From: Shinisaurus crocodilurus
Lineage: Eukaryota > Chordata > Lepidosauria > Squamata > Shinisauridae
Length of the DNA stretch: 64,000 nucleotides
Direction: 5' to 3'
Assembly (NCBI GenBank): GCA_021292165.1
Contig: CM037876.1
Coordinates: 40,472,575-40,536,574 of the forward strand
Made by a program: the position numbers and the translations under genes. Positions 11,650 through 22,639 of this stretch are shown piece after piece. Within the stretch, counting starts at the first letter, position 1; each line of letters starts with the position of its first letter. The notes beneath the pieces were generated by a model. It worked only from the letters and a program-made list of their open reading frames with translations, did not search any database and had not been told where the DNA came from.

Positions 11650-12115
11650 TCTTAGAGCACAGTCCCATGGGGATGCATGTAACCATCTGAACTTGAAGGA
11701 TTATGAGCATCCTATGGAGAGTGGGAGGAGTGTGAAGGCAAAGGTCACCTCCACAGTCCTCTCACTCTGCAAAGCACTTAGACGGTCAATTTTGGCCGTC
11801 TAGGTGTGGCCCTTCAAAACAGGAGGGAAGGAGGCTGAGGTACCACCAAGATACCTCTTATCTTGGTGGTGCTGGTCTCCTCCCCTCCCTTCCCCTCGGA
11901 TAGCCCCCCAAAGCCCTTCTCTGAAGTCACTTTTATGTCCTCAGAGAAGCAGCCAGCATGGTACTTTCCACACCAGGTGCAGGGCGGATGGGATCATCTG
12001 AGCGTGGATCCCCAGCTACCAGGTCACAGCAATTTTCCAACCTTGTAGCTGGGAATCTGAAACATCCTATGGCTATCTAGATGCTGTCTAGCAACCGTAG
12101 GATTGCACTGTTATT
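11650..12115. repeat. Probable dispersed element with two internal hairpins
   Basis: Bounded by ACACTCTTAGAGCACAGTCC on the left and CGTAGGATTGCACTGTT on the right. It contains hairpins at 11779-11802 and 11842-11870. The right end (TAGCAACCGTAGGATTGCAC) recurs in variant form near 14000-14040 and 40615-40650, so it is repetitive. Class unknown. Confidence 0.45.
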
Positions 12116-13147
12116 AGGCTGTTGGCTATAACATAGTGGTTCCTTACTTCTGTGTAAATATGAATGGGATTGTACTGTTTGTCAAAATACTTGGATTTAA
12201 ACTTCTTTAATGGAACTAAGGATTAATCATAGGCACTTACATGGTAATGTCCCATTTAAATAAAGGAGTTCTTCTGTGTAATCTAGTTTAGGTCGTAGGA
12301 TAGGTCTGAAAATCAGCTATGTAATTTTCTCCTGATTTAAGCATGCATAGCAGTAACTTGGGTTAAGTATTGTTTTTTCATCATATGCTTATTAACACCT
12401 ACTATAAGAGGTTTATTTCAGGGTTTTTTTTTCCAATTCACAAGAGCAGTTCATTTTTTCCCATTGATGCTCTAATGAAAGGAATTGCCAATTTATCCTT
12501 ATTTTGGAGTCTTAGCGCCCACCCTCAATGACATTTCTACATGTGCAGTCCCACTGCAATCAATTTAGGACCGGTAGCCTTAGCAAGTGCATGACCTTGG
12601 TTGAACCGAGAGTCTACAGTCTTAGCAGATATGGTGGAAGAACGAAGCACGGCTACCTTTAATAAGTTCAGAACTAGAAAGGATTTATTCTGGCATTTGT
12701 CTGGTCTTCCCTCATTGTGTACTGGTAGAAGAATGGAATTTTCCCCATTTGTAGAATTTTAAAAAGCTTAACTACCTGAGAAATACATATTGAAGGGTAC
12801 TACACAAAATCAATTACCGTAATCAATATAAACTTTCTTGCATATGGTTGAATGTTAGGAGCACATCAAAACAATAAACCATTTCGGAGTATAATGCTAC
12901 TGAGCTATTTGTTATCTTGTTCAAATATTTGCTTGTTATTTACCTCAGCGGTGGGCACCACATGGGCTGCAGGCTGCATGCCTCTCCCAGCCTGTTTTGC
13001 AGCCCCCGCCACCCACACCATGCCACCAAATTTTGGTGGTGGTGAAAAGACACATTTTCTCTTTAAAACACCTCATTTTAATATCAAAGGACACTATTCT
13101 GGATCATTTGGGAGCATGATTTCTTTTAAAGTAAGGTGCGCACTCAC
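12116..13147. other. Spacer with a GC-richer patch
   Basis: No gene recognised. A patch at 12948-13045 begins CAGCGGTGGGCACC, like a hAT end, and includes the palindrome CCACCAAATTTTGGTGG at 13023-13039; the matching end was not located. Confidence 0.4.
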
Positions 13148-13550
13148 CGCAGAATTTATTTATTTTCACAATTGATATACCACTCGACATCAATAACATA
13201 TCCAGGGGCTGGACAATAAAAGGGGAACAATGACAACAAGAACACAGAATTAAAACCTATAAAATCAGTAAAAGTCAGGGAAGGACTTGTTTAAACAAAA
13301 ATGTCTCCAGCAGGTGCCAAAAAAAAAACAATGTTGGTGCCTGCCTGACATCAACAGGCAGTTGGTTCTACAGAGAGGGAGCCAAATATGCACTAAAGGC
13401 TGTACTCCAAGTGGACTCCAAATGGACTGCAAGTCCATGCAGAACCATCAGGAGTGCATTCTTCTGATGACCTCAAGTGCAGACTGGTATGGGAAAAGGT
13501 GCACTCTCAAATATCCATCAGCTGCCTAGTCCTGATCTAGATAGATAATT
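13148..13550 (-). mobile_element. L2-like LINE, 3' untranslated end
   Basis: On the minus strand the sequence runs GCACCTGCTGGAGACATTTT, TTGATGTCGAGTGGTATATC and ends in AAATAAATAAATT. A tail of the form GGTATATAAATT followed by AATAAATA is shared with the LINE tails at 19150 and 60660. No intact frame. Confidence 0.6.
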
Positions 13551-13797
13551 ATGGGCCAAGATTGTAGGTGGCTGTACTGAAATTTAGAGCTGGAATTCTC
13601 CACTCAGGATTGTGGAGGTCATTGGCTTGAGTTTGAGATGCTGGACAATGGAGCCTGAACTGAAGCAACTGAGCTACCCGGTTGACCAGGACCAACTCTC
13701 ATCAGCCCCAGTCAGCATGGCCAGTTGTCAGTAATGCTGAGAGTTGTAATCCAAAACATCTGGTGGGTACCAGGTTGAAGAAGGCTAAACTAGTGGA

Positions 13798-13860
13798 TTT
13801 CCTGCATCGACAGGGGGTTGGACTTTTGACTGTTTGCGGTCCCTTCCAACTGTATGATAC
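13798..13860 (+). mobile_element. CR1 3' tail fragment
   Basis: CCTGCATCGACAGGGGGTTG and GGTCCCTTCCAACTGTATGA match the CR1-type tail carried by the 5S SINEs and by 63842-63934. The preceding stretch at 13700-13790 resembles one arm of an ACAACTCCCAGCAT foldback element. Confidence 0.7.
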
Positions 13861-14641
13861 TAACTTGTTAAAATCTTAGTGCTTTTAATGGAGTTCTTTT
13901 GTCTGCATTGGGGACATGGTACTAATCCCACTGGAGCAGGTTTGGACTTGAAGGCTATCTTGGACCCAGCTTTACTCTTGGAAAAGCACAGAGCAGCTAC
14001 TGGCCACTAGCAGACTCTATCTAGTGACCATAGGACTGTGCCCTAAATTAATTTAAATTGCACAACAGTATATTCCAAGTAGATGTTGGACAGGAGAGCT
14101 GAAAACAGGTAGAATTATGGTTCTGGTGCAATGCAGCTATAGTAAGTGATATTAAAATGAGAGAAGGAAAAGAGGGCATATATTCTACAGAGAGGATTAA
14201 GCAGAAATACTATCTGCTTCAACTGCTAGAGTGCCAGATGCCAGCTGCAGCTGGACAAAAATAAACCCCCCTCCGGTGTAGAGGCAGTAGATGCAATGTA
14301 TATAGTTTCCTGACAGTAATCAGTTCCCCAGTGATTATGATCATACATTAGCTAGTTTATAAAATATTATACATGCACACAAATGATCAATTTCCCATCA
14401 TCTGCTTCTTTGTCTAAAGGGTGTTGTTTTTTGTTTGTTTGTTTTGCAAAGGAAGGGGTTTGTAATGTTGATAGTTTTGTGGTGGTAACTGTCCATTCAT
14501 ATTAATTTGATCTTAAGTGTTTTTTGTGGTCTTCTTCTGTTTTGTTCATGGTTATAATAGGGCTGGCGCCAGACTCTAGTGGTCTTTTGGCATAGTGCTG
14601 ACTATTAGTTCTCACTGCTAAGGACCACCCACCCACCCACC
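13861..14641. other. Spacer ending in a CCCA run
   Basis: No gene or defined repeat except the CCCA tract at 14625-14641, in which the following MITE inserted. Confidence 0.4.
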
Positions 14642-14806
14642 CAGGACCGGTGCAAGGCAGTTTGGTGCCCTAGGCAAGATCAGATATTTAGTGCCCCCCC
14701 TTCCCACTTGAGAGCGCTGTATTTTTTTTCAAGCTGTTTCTGGCGCCCTCTTTAGCCCTGCGCCCTAGGCAGCTGCCTAGTTGGCCTAATGGTAGCACCG
14801 GCCCTG
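14642..14806 (-). mobile_element. hAT MITE, minimal member of the CAGGGCCGGTGC family
   Basis: 165 bp, ends CAGGACCGGTGC and GCACCGGCCCTG, flanked by a perfect 8-bp duplication CACCCACC (14634-14641 and 14807-14814). On the minus strand its first 100 bases match the left end of the 1.6-kb element at 35277, and its last 60 match the right ends of the elements at 30343 and 35277. It thus looks like the same element with no cargo. No coding capacity; movement would need a transposase supplied elsewhere. Confidence 0.9.
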
Positions 14807-14814
14807 CACCCACC

Positions 14815-15010
14815 CCCAATCCACCTGCCCAGGCTTCTGGCCCACTAGCCAAAGCTCCCCACCCACCTGCTAAAGCCACTTGCCCACACCCTCAGTCTCT
14901 CCGCCCACACGCCCCATCCACCGGCCCATGCACTGGCTGAAGCCCTCCACCTGCCTGCCTGCCAACCCACCCAAGCTGTTTCTCTGCTTGCTCGTCCACC
15001 CTCTGCTCTA
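14815..15010. repeat. C-rich low-complexity tract
   Basis: Irregular CCACC, CTGCC and CCCAC units. Open frames on the opposite strand are Gly/Ala-rich artefacts of this composition. Confidence 0.7.
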
Positions 15011-15038
15011 GGGTTGTTGTTGTTTTATTGGTGTTGGT

Positions 15039-15203
15039 AGATTTCATAGATCATCGAGTTGGAAGGGGCCTACAAGGCCATCGAGTCCAACCTCCTGCTC
15101 AATGCAGGAAACTAGAGGAGGGGTCTCCCATCCAAGTAATAACCAGGTCTGACCCTGCTTAGCTTTCCACGCTCAGACAAGCTGAGCCAGCGTGAGCCAC
15201 AGG
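15039..15203 (-). mobile_element. 5S rRNA-headed SINE, full length
   Basis: Same design and length as 2634-2802, with 5S control region (CTGACCCTGCTTAGC on the plus strand) and CR1-like tail (ATCATCGAGTTGGAAGG on the plus strand). Confidence 0.9.
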
Positions 15204-15284
15204 TAGCGGTAATGTTGGCAGCAGCTCCTGCTCCTCCTCACCAATTTTTAAAGTTCTTGGGTCTTTGAATTACATTTCGACTCA

Positions 15285-15675
15285 CAGTGATCTGAACCAA
15301 TCAGATGCTTCCCTGGGGGGAGAGGGGACTCAGCCAATGAGGACAAAGCAGCAGCCAGCAGCCGAGAGCCCACAGCTCAGAAGAGCCATCTGCCCCCCGA
15401 GCCTGCCATAGCTGCCACCATCTTCCTCTTTGCCCTCCTGGCCAGCCCCACTGCCTTCACCATGGCCAACCCTGCAGACCCTCCATGCCCTCACTACGGC
15501 CCACCCTGCAGATGCTGCAGCACCCATTTTAAGAGATTTTTAACTTACGTTTTCAGTCGCAGTGATCTGAACCAATTAGATGCTACCTTTGGAGTGGGAC
15601 ACAGCCAATGAGGGCACAGGGTGCTCTTTTTACTTCACTCCTGTGTCCTCATTGGCTGAGTCCCCTCTCCCCCCC
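15285..15675. repeat. CCAAT-bearing repeat with 30-bp inverted copy
   Basis: CAGTGATCTGAACCAAT begins both 15287 and 15560 (direct copies), each followed by a downstream CAGCCAATGAGG. A perfect 30-bp inverted repeat joins 15315-15344 and 15645-15674, each holding a CCAAT box. The layout suggests a mobile element or a rearranged promoter fragment. No open frame of note. Confidence 0.6.
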
Positions 15676-17300
15676 CCTGCCAAGGCAGCAAACTAATCCA
15701 TGTGCAGGAGTTTCCTTTCCTCCAAGCAAGTTATCTCCCTTGTTGAATCAGTGGAAATGTTGCTGTCGTCACATTGTTTTCTGCTGTCTGACTGCAGGAA
15801 GAACACATTATATAAGAAACATCATGTTTTTCAGCATTAGTTGTGAAGTGGTAGCACAGGTGGAACAGCAACAGCAATATTAGTGTATCATTTTAGGATG
15901 ACAGCAAAAGTACAAAAACAATTGATTTTTTATTAACATCTTTAGAATCTGTAATAAATCACACTCCAGTGAAAAAGTGACGTATTTTCCTCTGTTAGAG
16001 TCCTGCCATTTTATAATCAGCTTATATGAAGTATTACATTTTCTTCAAACTAGATGATCCAGTTTGTGTGTATCATTTTTGGGGGGGGGGATCCATATGA
16101 CTTTTTTTTTTTTATCCTCTGTGCTGTTCTATTCACATTTATTTAAGCCAAAATTATTTTTGAATACTACAAATCATTCTTCCCTGATCCTTACCAAATG
16201 ACCACTTCTAAGTTTTTAAAGAGAACATTAGCTCAGTTTTTACACACAAAATTGTCAGTCATTCCTCATGTGGAATGATAGGTTTTTGTGTGTTTAGAAA
16301 AGTGCTAATTGTTTTTTGAAATTTATTACAATTTATTTGCTGATATAAATTAGGCAGAAGAAGAAAAGCCTTCTTCTCATCTGAACCCTAAAATTCTGCC
16401 CTCACATATAATTAATTAAATAAAAACAAGATATTTAGCTATGTGCTACATATCAAGGGAATGCCTAGTGTGGCCCTTTGGTGTACTGGTTGCTCAACTC
16501 TTGGCTCTCTGGTGGACTGGAATGGAGAGTCAACACATATCAGATTGGGCTGCAAGACACAAGAGACAATATATTTGAAACATCTTATGACTGTTTCTTT
16601 TAAGGCACAGAAAGAAGTGCACTGTTCAAATATGTTCCAAGTCTGTCTCACAATCTCTTTGTTCTCCTCCAATGTAGTGCAAGAACCAAACTAGACCTGA
16701 TAAAAATGACTATAATACAGTTTGTAGAGCATGAATTAGTCTAAGGCATTCAGGTTAGGTGAAAAAACGTGTGTGTGTTTTTAAAAAAAATCCAGTTACC
16801 CCAGGTGTCAGAGCTTATACTTTTAAACTCAACCAGTTGGTTGGCTGGTGATTCTTGGGGGTGTGGGGGGATACGTTTTCCCATTTACATGAAGGAGGGA
16901 GTGACAGCAAAGTCTTTTACCCTTACACCAATATGGTGAAGTAGTTGGCCAAACCATAGTCACTGGCTGTCTAAAATACTACTTAATTTCCTCTTTTAAG
17001 AGGATCCAGAGCCCATCTGTGAATTCTTATGCCCAAAATAAGATCTACCAGTCGCACCACCAAAGAACACAATGGCAATCTGTAACTGTGGGGACAGAAG
17101 GATTTATTTGCAATTATAGCTCTTAAATCAAACAGCGCAACCTATCATTTATAAAACACACGTGGCACTTTTATAATGTTACTGTACATTAAAAGTGATA
17201 GAACACTGTAAAGAGAATGAATCCCACTCATTCTTTAAAATCAGTCATCTATTGAAACATGTCCATTTCCACAAAGGACTGAAACCTTTCTGATTTTATA
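15676..17300. other. AT-rich spacer
   Basis: No repeat or gene recognised. Contains G and T homopolymer runs at 16080-16110. The short opposing frames at 16439-16694 lack any domain. Confidence 0.45.
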
Positions 17301-17307
17301 CTTAATA

Positions 17308-17332
17308 ACACACACACACACACACACACACA
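17308..17332. repeat. (CA)n microsatellite
   Basis: About twelve CA dinucleotides. Confidence 0.95.
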
Positions 17333-17524
17333 TTTCCAGGTGAATGAATTTGCCCATATAATTTTCAGCTGTTAAATTAGTTGCTGCAGTTTCTGCGTGT
17401 GTGTGCATGTGTGTGCGTGTGCACCATGTTTAATGGGCAATTTTTAATATATTTAACCCTTTCCTCAAAAAAAATGTTTTAAAATTAATGCAGCCATGCT
17501 CCTTCCTTGGTCCAAAACTCAGTA

Positions 17525-17579
17525 TTCAGTTCAGTTCAGTTCAGTTCAGTTCAGCTCAATTGAACTGAACTGAAGTATG
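17525..17579. repeat. (TTCAG)n array with inverted continuation
   Basis: Seven TTCAG units are followed by CTCAATTGAACTGAACTGAA, complementary to the array, so the segment can fold into a hairpin. Confidence 0.9.
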
Positions 17580-18002
17580 CCATTTGAAAGAACTGGGAAG
17601 TCAGTTCATTGAGCAGTTTTTCTTGTGTCCTGCATTTGTGCTCCATCATTATGCTGCTTCGAGTTTTAGGCACTCTACACAAAAATATGTGTATATATGT
17701 CAATTGCTGTAGTAGTACCCAGTGCTATAAATCTCTAGCTGTACTGAAGCAGGAAGATGACTTGTGACATCCTGTATGAGATAAGTGGCACTAGTCTATT
17801 CTGCTCTGATGCCTTCCATTCCCAATCCATTATAACTGTTTATTACAATATATCATTTAAGTAGGGGTATGTAGTCATAGCGGGTCCTATTGTAGTTGCA
17901 AGTTTTCACATACATACATTTCTGTTTTTGACCCCTGCTTTGTCCCTCTCCTTGCCTATTTATTTAATATTTTATTTAATCAATTTAAATACCACTTCCC
18001 TA

Positions 18003-18036
18003 TCATCTATCTATCCATCCATCCATCCATCTATCT
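18003..18036. repeat. (CTAT)/(CCAT) tetranucleotide repeat
   Basis: Short tandem CTAT and CCAT units. Confidence 0.9.
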
Positions 18037-18099
18037 GGATTGTTTCTGTGCCATGTGATGGTGTTTTAACAAAGCACATCCAGTGATGATAGCAATTTT

Positions 18100-19185
18100 T
18101 GGCACAGCAGTATCAACCCACCCCTAGTTCAGTTCATGATGCTGGTGCAAAACCACAAGTTGTGCATCGACACTGATAAAGCAAAACTTGTGCAACCAGC
18201 TCTGGATGGGGTCACACTCCCCATAAAGGAGCAGGTATACAGCTTGAGGGTACTCCTGGATCCATCATCATTAGTGAAGGCACTCCATGGCATAGAGTGC
18301 CTTCTACCAGCTACGGTTGGTAGCCTTCTTGCAAACCTATCTGGATGAGGATAGCCTAGCATCAGTGGTCTATGCTCTGGTAACCTCTAGGTTAGATTAC
18401 TGCAGTGCATTGTACATTGGGATCCCTTTGAAGATGGTTCAGAAACTGCAGCTAGAGCAGAATTCAGCAGCCAGGTTGCTGATGGCACTAGGTGATGTGA
18501 ACATATAAGCCCAGTCCTGGCTCGCCTGCACTGGTTGCCAGTTTGTTTCTGGGCCAAATTCAAAGTGTGGGTGTTAAAGCCCTACATGGCTCAGGACCCC
18601 AATACCTCAAGGACTTCCTCTCTCTATATGAACCTACCCAGTTCCAGAGATCAGCTATAGAGGCCCTTCTCTATGTGCTTCCTCTGAGAGAAGAGCAGAG
18701 GGTGTCAGTATGGGAATGGGTCTTTTCTGTGATAGCCCCATGTTTATGGAATCCTCTCCCCAAGGAAGCTCATCTGGCACTGACATTGTCATCTGTTCAG
18801 TGCCAGGCAAAGACCTATTTATTTCCCAAGGCATTTGGACATTAGTTATGACCCAATTGTTCTGTGTTGCTTTTCAATGTTCATTCCAGGCTGTGAGCTG
18901 GGGCAGATTTTGTGTATTTGTGGATAAACATTTTTCATATTGTATTGTTTTTAGATTATGCTTTTGTGGTATTTATTTTTATTTGCCTTATTGTGCTGAT
19001 TATGGTTTATATTGATTTTGGATCTTCTTCTTCTTCTTCTTCTTCTTCTTCTTCTTCTTCTTCTTCTTCTTCTTCTTCTTCTTCTTCTTCCTGTTATATT
19101 AATCATGGATTTCCATATTGTGTGTGTAAATTGCTTTGAGACTGCTTTTTGTGGTGGGAAGTGATGCATAAATTTAAATATGAAA
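18100..19185 (+). mobile_element. L2-like LINE 3' fragment, degenerate ORF2
   Basis: Frames at 18136-18348, 18317-18508 and onward together resemble the end of an L2/CR1-clade reverse transcriptase: KEQVYSLRVLLD, then LVTSRLDYCSALYIGIPLKM and VQKLQLEQNSAARLL. At least one frameshift and stops break it. The 3' untranslated part carries a TTC array and ends AAGTGATGCATAAATTT plus A-rich tail. Truncated at its 5' end. It faces the minus-strand LINE that begins at 19186. Confidence 0.8.
19024..19091. repeat. (TTC)22 microsatellite
   Basis: Pure TTC array inside the LINE 3' region; it yields poly-Ser and poly-Arg frames that are not genes. Confidence 0.97.
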
Positions 19186-19940
19186 ATAAAACAGAACAAA
19201 ATACATTAAAACATTTTTCTCCATTAAAATACATTAAAACAGTATAAAATTTTAAAATCTTAGCCCACCCCATATTCCCGCCTGAATAACCAAGTTTTTA
19301 ATGAGCGGTGGAAGCTCAGCAGAGAGGGGGCATGGCGGAGGTCACTTGGGAGAGAGTTCCATAGTACGGGGGCTGCCACAGAGAAGGCCCCTTCCTCGTC
19401 CCGACCAGTCTAGCTGCTCTGGTTGAAGGGACAAGGAGAAGGCCGTCTGTGGCAGATCTTGTTGAGCGGCCCACTTGGTGTTGCTGGAGATGCTCCTTGA
19501 GATAGACTGGACCGGAGCCGTATAGGGTTTTAAAGGTCAAGGCCAACACCTTGAATTCAGCTCGGCAAGCAACTGGTAGCCAGTGTAGCTCCTTGAGCAC
19601 TGGCGTGATGTGATCCCGCTGGCGGCTGCCTTTAACCAGGCGAGCCGCCGCGTTCTGTACCAGCTGTAGCTTCCGAACCATCTTCAAGGGTAACCCCACG
19701 TAGAGCGCATTACAGTAGTCTAGGCGAGAGGAGACCAAGGCATGAACCACTGAAGGGAGCAGATGATTAGGAAGGTAGGGGCGCAGCTGCCGTATCAGAT
19801 GGAGTTGATACAGCGCTGCCCGGCTCACAGCTGCCACCTGAGCCTCCATGGACAGCTGGGAGTCTAGAATGACTCCCAAGCTGCGGACCTGGTCCTTCAG
19901 GGGTAGATGTACCCCATTCAGCACCAACATTATTAACATA
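19186..19940 (-). mobile_element. L2-like LINE 3' fragment, young copy
   Basis: A 5'-truncated LINE whose terminal ORF (19316-19939) is open for 207 codons. Its 3' end (AATAAAACAGAACAAAATAC on the plus strand) and the following 300 bases are almost identical to 38085-38395, which points to recent amplification. Compared with that copy it lacks the last part (the GGGCGATGTACA stretch), so the junction with the preceding plus-strand LINE is probably a secondary truncation. Confidence 0.85.
19316..19939 (-). pseudogene. C-terminal part of LINE reverse transcriptase ORF2
   Basis: Residues 10-45 (LPLKDQVRSLGVILDSQLSM) match the end of the reverse-transcriptase domain; residues 64-95 carry LVSSRLDYCNALYVGLP and KLQLVQNAAARLV, and residues 108-150 carry HITPVLKELHWLPV and FKTLYGSGPVYL, the conserved C-terminal region of L2/CR1-clade proteins. 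The catalytic FADD region and the endonuclease lie upstream and are absent, so it cannot function alone. The last residues after LVGTRKGPSLWQPP are shifted relative to the FSVAAPVLWNSLP reading seen at 38162. The ATG is internal, not a true start. Confidence 0.85.
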
Positions 19941-19944
19941 TATT

Positions 19945-19949
19945 AACAA

Positions 19950-20011
<62 letters not shown>

Positions 20012-20012
20012 C
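19945..20012. repeat. (CAG)n(CAA)n compound microsatellite
   Basis: CAG triplets followed by CAA triplets, at the 5' truncation point of the minus-strand LINE. Confidence 0.95.
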
Positions 20013-20363
20013 ACAACGTGTGAGAGAAGGAACACATCTAGCCCCAGAGCTGAGCAGTTCATGATATTGCATTAAGGGAGCAACTTGCCAATTATTTATT
20101 CTCCCCTGGATTTCCCCTTAGGCCCCCAATTTGTTTGAGACTAATTTTGTAATGTACACAGGCTTCTTTCTCCTATTGGATCTGGGAGCCCCAGCAGTAG
20201 GTTAAATAGCTTTAAAAAAAAAAAAAAGAAAGGAAGGGAAGAGGTATTTGACAGCCTGGGAGTTCATATATTTAGCACAATGCTTATCTTATTGTAGACC
20301 ATCAAATGTATTATGCCATGTTCAAAAATCATTGGCTGCATTATAGATATTTTCCCTCTCTGT

Positions 20364-20487
20364 GGGTACAATCCTATCATATGCATGTTTAGACAGAAAA
20401 AAAGCCATACAACTCCTAGCATGCTGGCTGGGTGATGCTGGGAATTGTAGGACTTTTTCTGGCTAAGTCTGCATAGGATTGTTCCCT
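20364..20487. mobile_element. Foldback MITE, CAATCCTAT family
   Basis: Left end GGGTACAATCCTATCATATG and right end GCATAGGATTGTTCCC are inverted; inside are ATACAACTCCTAGCATG and GCTGGGAATTGTAGGAC in opposed orientation. Relatives lie at 21671 and 32578. Non-coding. Class uncertain. Confidence 0.7.
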
Positions 20488-20639
20488 GGATGTATTAATA
20501 ATAAGGCTCAATTCTAGGAAGACATGTGTCTTTAGGCGCATGCTTAGGTTAAGTTCCATTGAGCTCAGAAATTTCATGTCATCTAGTATCCAATATACTG
20601 TTAACTCCAAGACCTCAAATTTCTTGCATTGACTTCCAG

Positions 20640-21190
20640 ACTTAAAACAATCAGCATTAGATAATAGCTGACAATGTTACAGCTTTGCACTTTTTACCAA
20701 AGCTGATTCTAAAAGTCTGCAGAACAGTAACCCGCCATTCCAGTGAAACAGGACAAAACTAAAATTAAAGGTAAAGTAGAAGATTTACCCTCAGTGGGGA
20801 ATTTGTGAGATAATTAAAATAAAAATCCCACCTGTTTTCAAGTGCCTTGACCTATTGCTTTCTCTCTCCACATTGAAAAGTGGCTGGTTTAGAATATCAA
20901 TGACATGGCTACTGCATATTCATTGAATGGGGTCTGAATGTCCCAAATTAATTCATGCAATTGATTTCAAAAGGTGTTTTTTAAAGTAAGTTTACACTTT
21001 ACTTGTGTACTATCACTGCATTAAGCCAGCACGATTAAAGCGAGCTGCAATGGACTGGAAATGAAATAATCAAAGATAATGAAAGAAAAAGGGAAAACAC
21101 TTTACATATCATAAAGCATAGATGCATATGCAGAAAAACAGTATGAATAAAATATACTATTTAGAGAAAAATGGTAATCTTCACCTTTAA
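20640..21190. other. AT-rich spacer, possible regulatory element
   Basis: No repeat signature. 20930-21190 contains homeodomain- and TCF-like words (TTAATTCATG, CAATTGATT, AATCAAAG, GATTAAAG). This is only suggestive of a conserved non-coding element. Confidence 0.3.
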
Positions 21191-21339
21191 TGTAAATTGG
21201 GTAAGATGACAGACTTTGTTGCCTTTGGACTCTCTGAAGTATTGGGTCTTTTCCTAGACATCAACAATAACTGTAATGGAAGAGAGAAAGGTCCAATACA
21301 GGTTCTTTGTTCTACACTCACAAACACAATGGCCCACTA

Positions 21340-21583
21340 TTCATTCATTCATTCATTCATTTATTATATTTATACCCCGCTTTTTTCCTGCAAGGAACCC
21401 AAGGCGGCTTACATAATCCTCCTCCTCCTCTCCATTTTGTCCTCACAACAACCCTGTGAGGTAGGTTAGGCTGAGAGTCAGTGACTGCCCCAAAGTCACC
21501 CAGTGAGTTTCATGGCTGAGGCTGGGACTAGAACCCGGATCTCCTGAGTCCCAGTCCAACACTCTCACCACTACGTCACACTA
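21340..21583 (-). mobile_element. Sauria-type SINE, nearly full length
   Basis: On the minus strand: tRNA-like head GTGACGTAGTGGTGAGAGTG, B-box region, body TCACTGGGTGACTTTGGGGC, then CACAGGGTTGTTGTGAGGAC, AAGCCGCCTTGGGTTCCTTG and an A/T tail with ATTC/ATAA repeats. The head and body order matches the known tRNA-derived Sauria SINE. The internal Pol III boxes are recognisable but diverged. Confidence 0.9.
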
Positions 21584-21670
21584 CAAGACCAAAACATAGC
21601 TTACAGTGCAAAGCTTGAAATGTGTAATTGGAAGCAAGTCCCAGTGTTCATTTAGGCTTACTCCCTACTA

Positions 21671-21805
21671 AGGGTGCAATCCTATGCATGTTTAGACAGA
21701 AAAGAGTCCTACAACTCCCAGCATTCCCCAGACAGCCTGGCTGGCTGGGGAATGCTGGGAGTTGTAGGACTTTTTTCTTTCTAAACATGCATAGGATTGT
21801 GCCCT
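21671..21805. mobile_element. Foldback MITE, CAATCCTATGCATG family
   Basis: Arms AGGGTGCAATCCTATGCATG and CATGCATAGGATTGTGCCCT are inverted, and the inner parts CCTACAACTCCCAGCATTCC and GGAATGCTGGGAGTTGTAGG are perfect complements. TAA flanks GGGTGC...GTGCCC on both sides, compatible with a 3-bp target duplication and so a Harbinger-like origin, but three bases are weak evidence. No coding capacity. Confidence 0.8.
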
Positions 21806-21839
21806 AAGTGATTAAAGATTGCAGCCTTTATTTAAGATA

Positions 21840-22639
21840 CGTGACTCTTTGTAAAAAAAAAAACCGCACTACTTTCAATACTTACTGAAAGCATATTGTT
21901 ATTATGTCTTCCTATTCTATATTTTGTAGAAAAGTTCAGCCCAAAAGAATGGTTTTGTCTTCTTTTCATTTTAACTTTATACACTTTCTTCGATCAGATA
22001 GAATTCACATTAATCTCACAGGGAAAAATACATTGTGTTTTTACGGATTTCTTCGCTGAGTTGCTTTTAGAATTAATCACTGTAGTCTCTCCTCATGAAT
22101 CATCAGTAGATTTCTAAATGGGCTATAGATCTTCCTCCTCAGGAAAGTATTCTTCTAAAAGGAGGAGAATCCTTGTTTTGATGTCTGGTAACCAGGTTCC
22201 TTAGATACACTGAGTATATATTTGTTTGTTTAAAATATATCACCTCTATAAAATTTAAATCTCTATATTCAGCAGATGCTGCCTGTATAGTCTAATTAAA
22301 ATTTCTAAAGAACTGATTAATATGCAGAATATATAATCCAAAGAGAAATGTGAATTTCTTTAAAACATTTCATCTTACTAATTAAAAGTATAACACACAG
22401 GCTCATTATTTATCAACTCCTGGTTTATCATCTTGGCTTTGTTGGGTCACAAAGTATTGATGCCCGTCTCGTTAGAAATTGTGCTGGGAGTTGTGCTTAT
22501 ATTCATTATGTACTCTAACCAGACCTGTTGACCCTATTATTCACTAATCACTTGCCATGGAATCTTAGTCATATTACAGGTGGTTATGATTTTTGTGATT
22601 GTTATTTTGTTCTCTCTCTTTTTGCCAGCTTTCAGTATA
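21840..22639. other. AT-rich spacer
   Basis: No gene or repeat recognised; the 73-codon frame at 21896-22117 has no domain. Confidence 0.4.

Noticed and set aside
12600..12720. Possible minus-strand LTR end with GAATAAATCC
   Set aside because: No TG..CA ends, duplication or partner copy could be found.
18912..19199. Poly-Ser and poly-Arg open frames
   Set aside because: They are translations of the TTC microsatellite at 19024-19091.
19767..20072. Leu-rich minus frame of 101 codons
   Set aside because: It reads through the CAG/CAA array and the LINE in the wrong frame.
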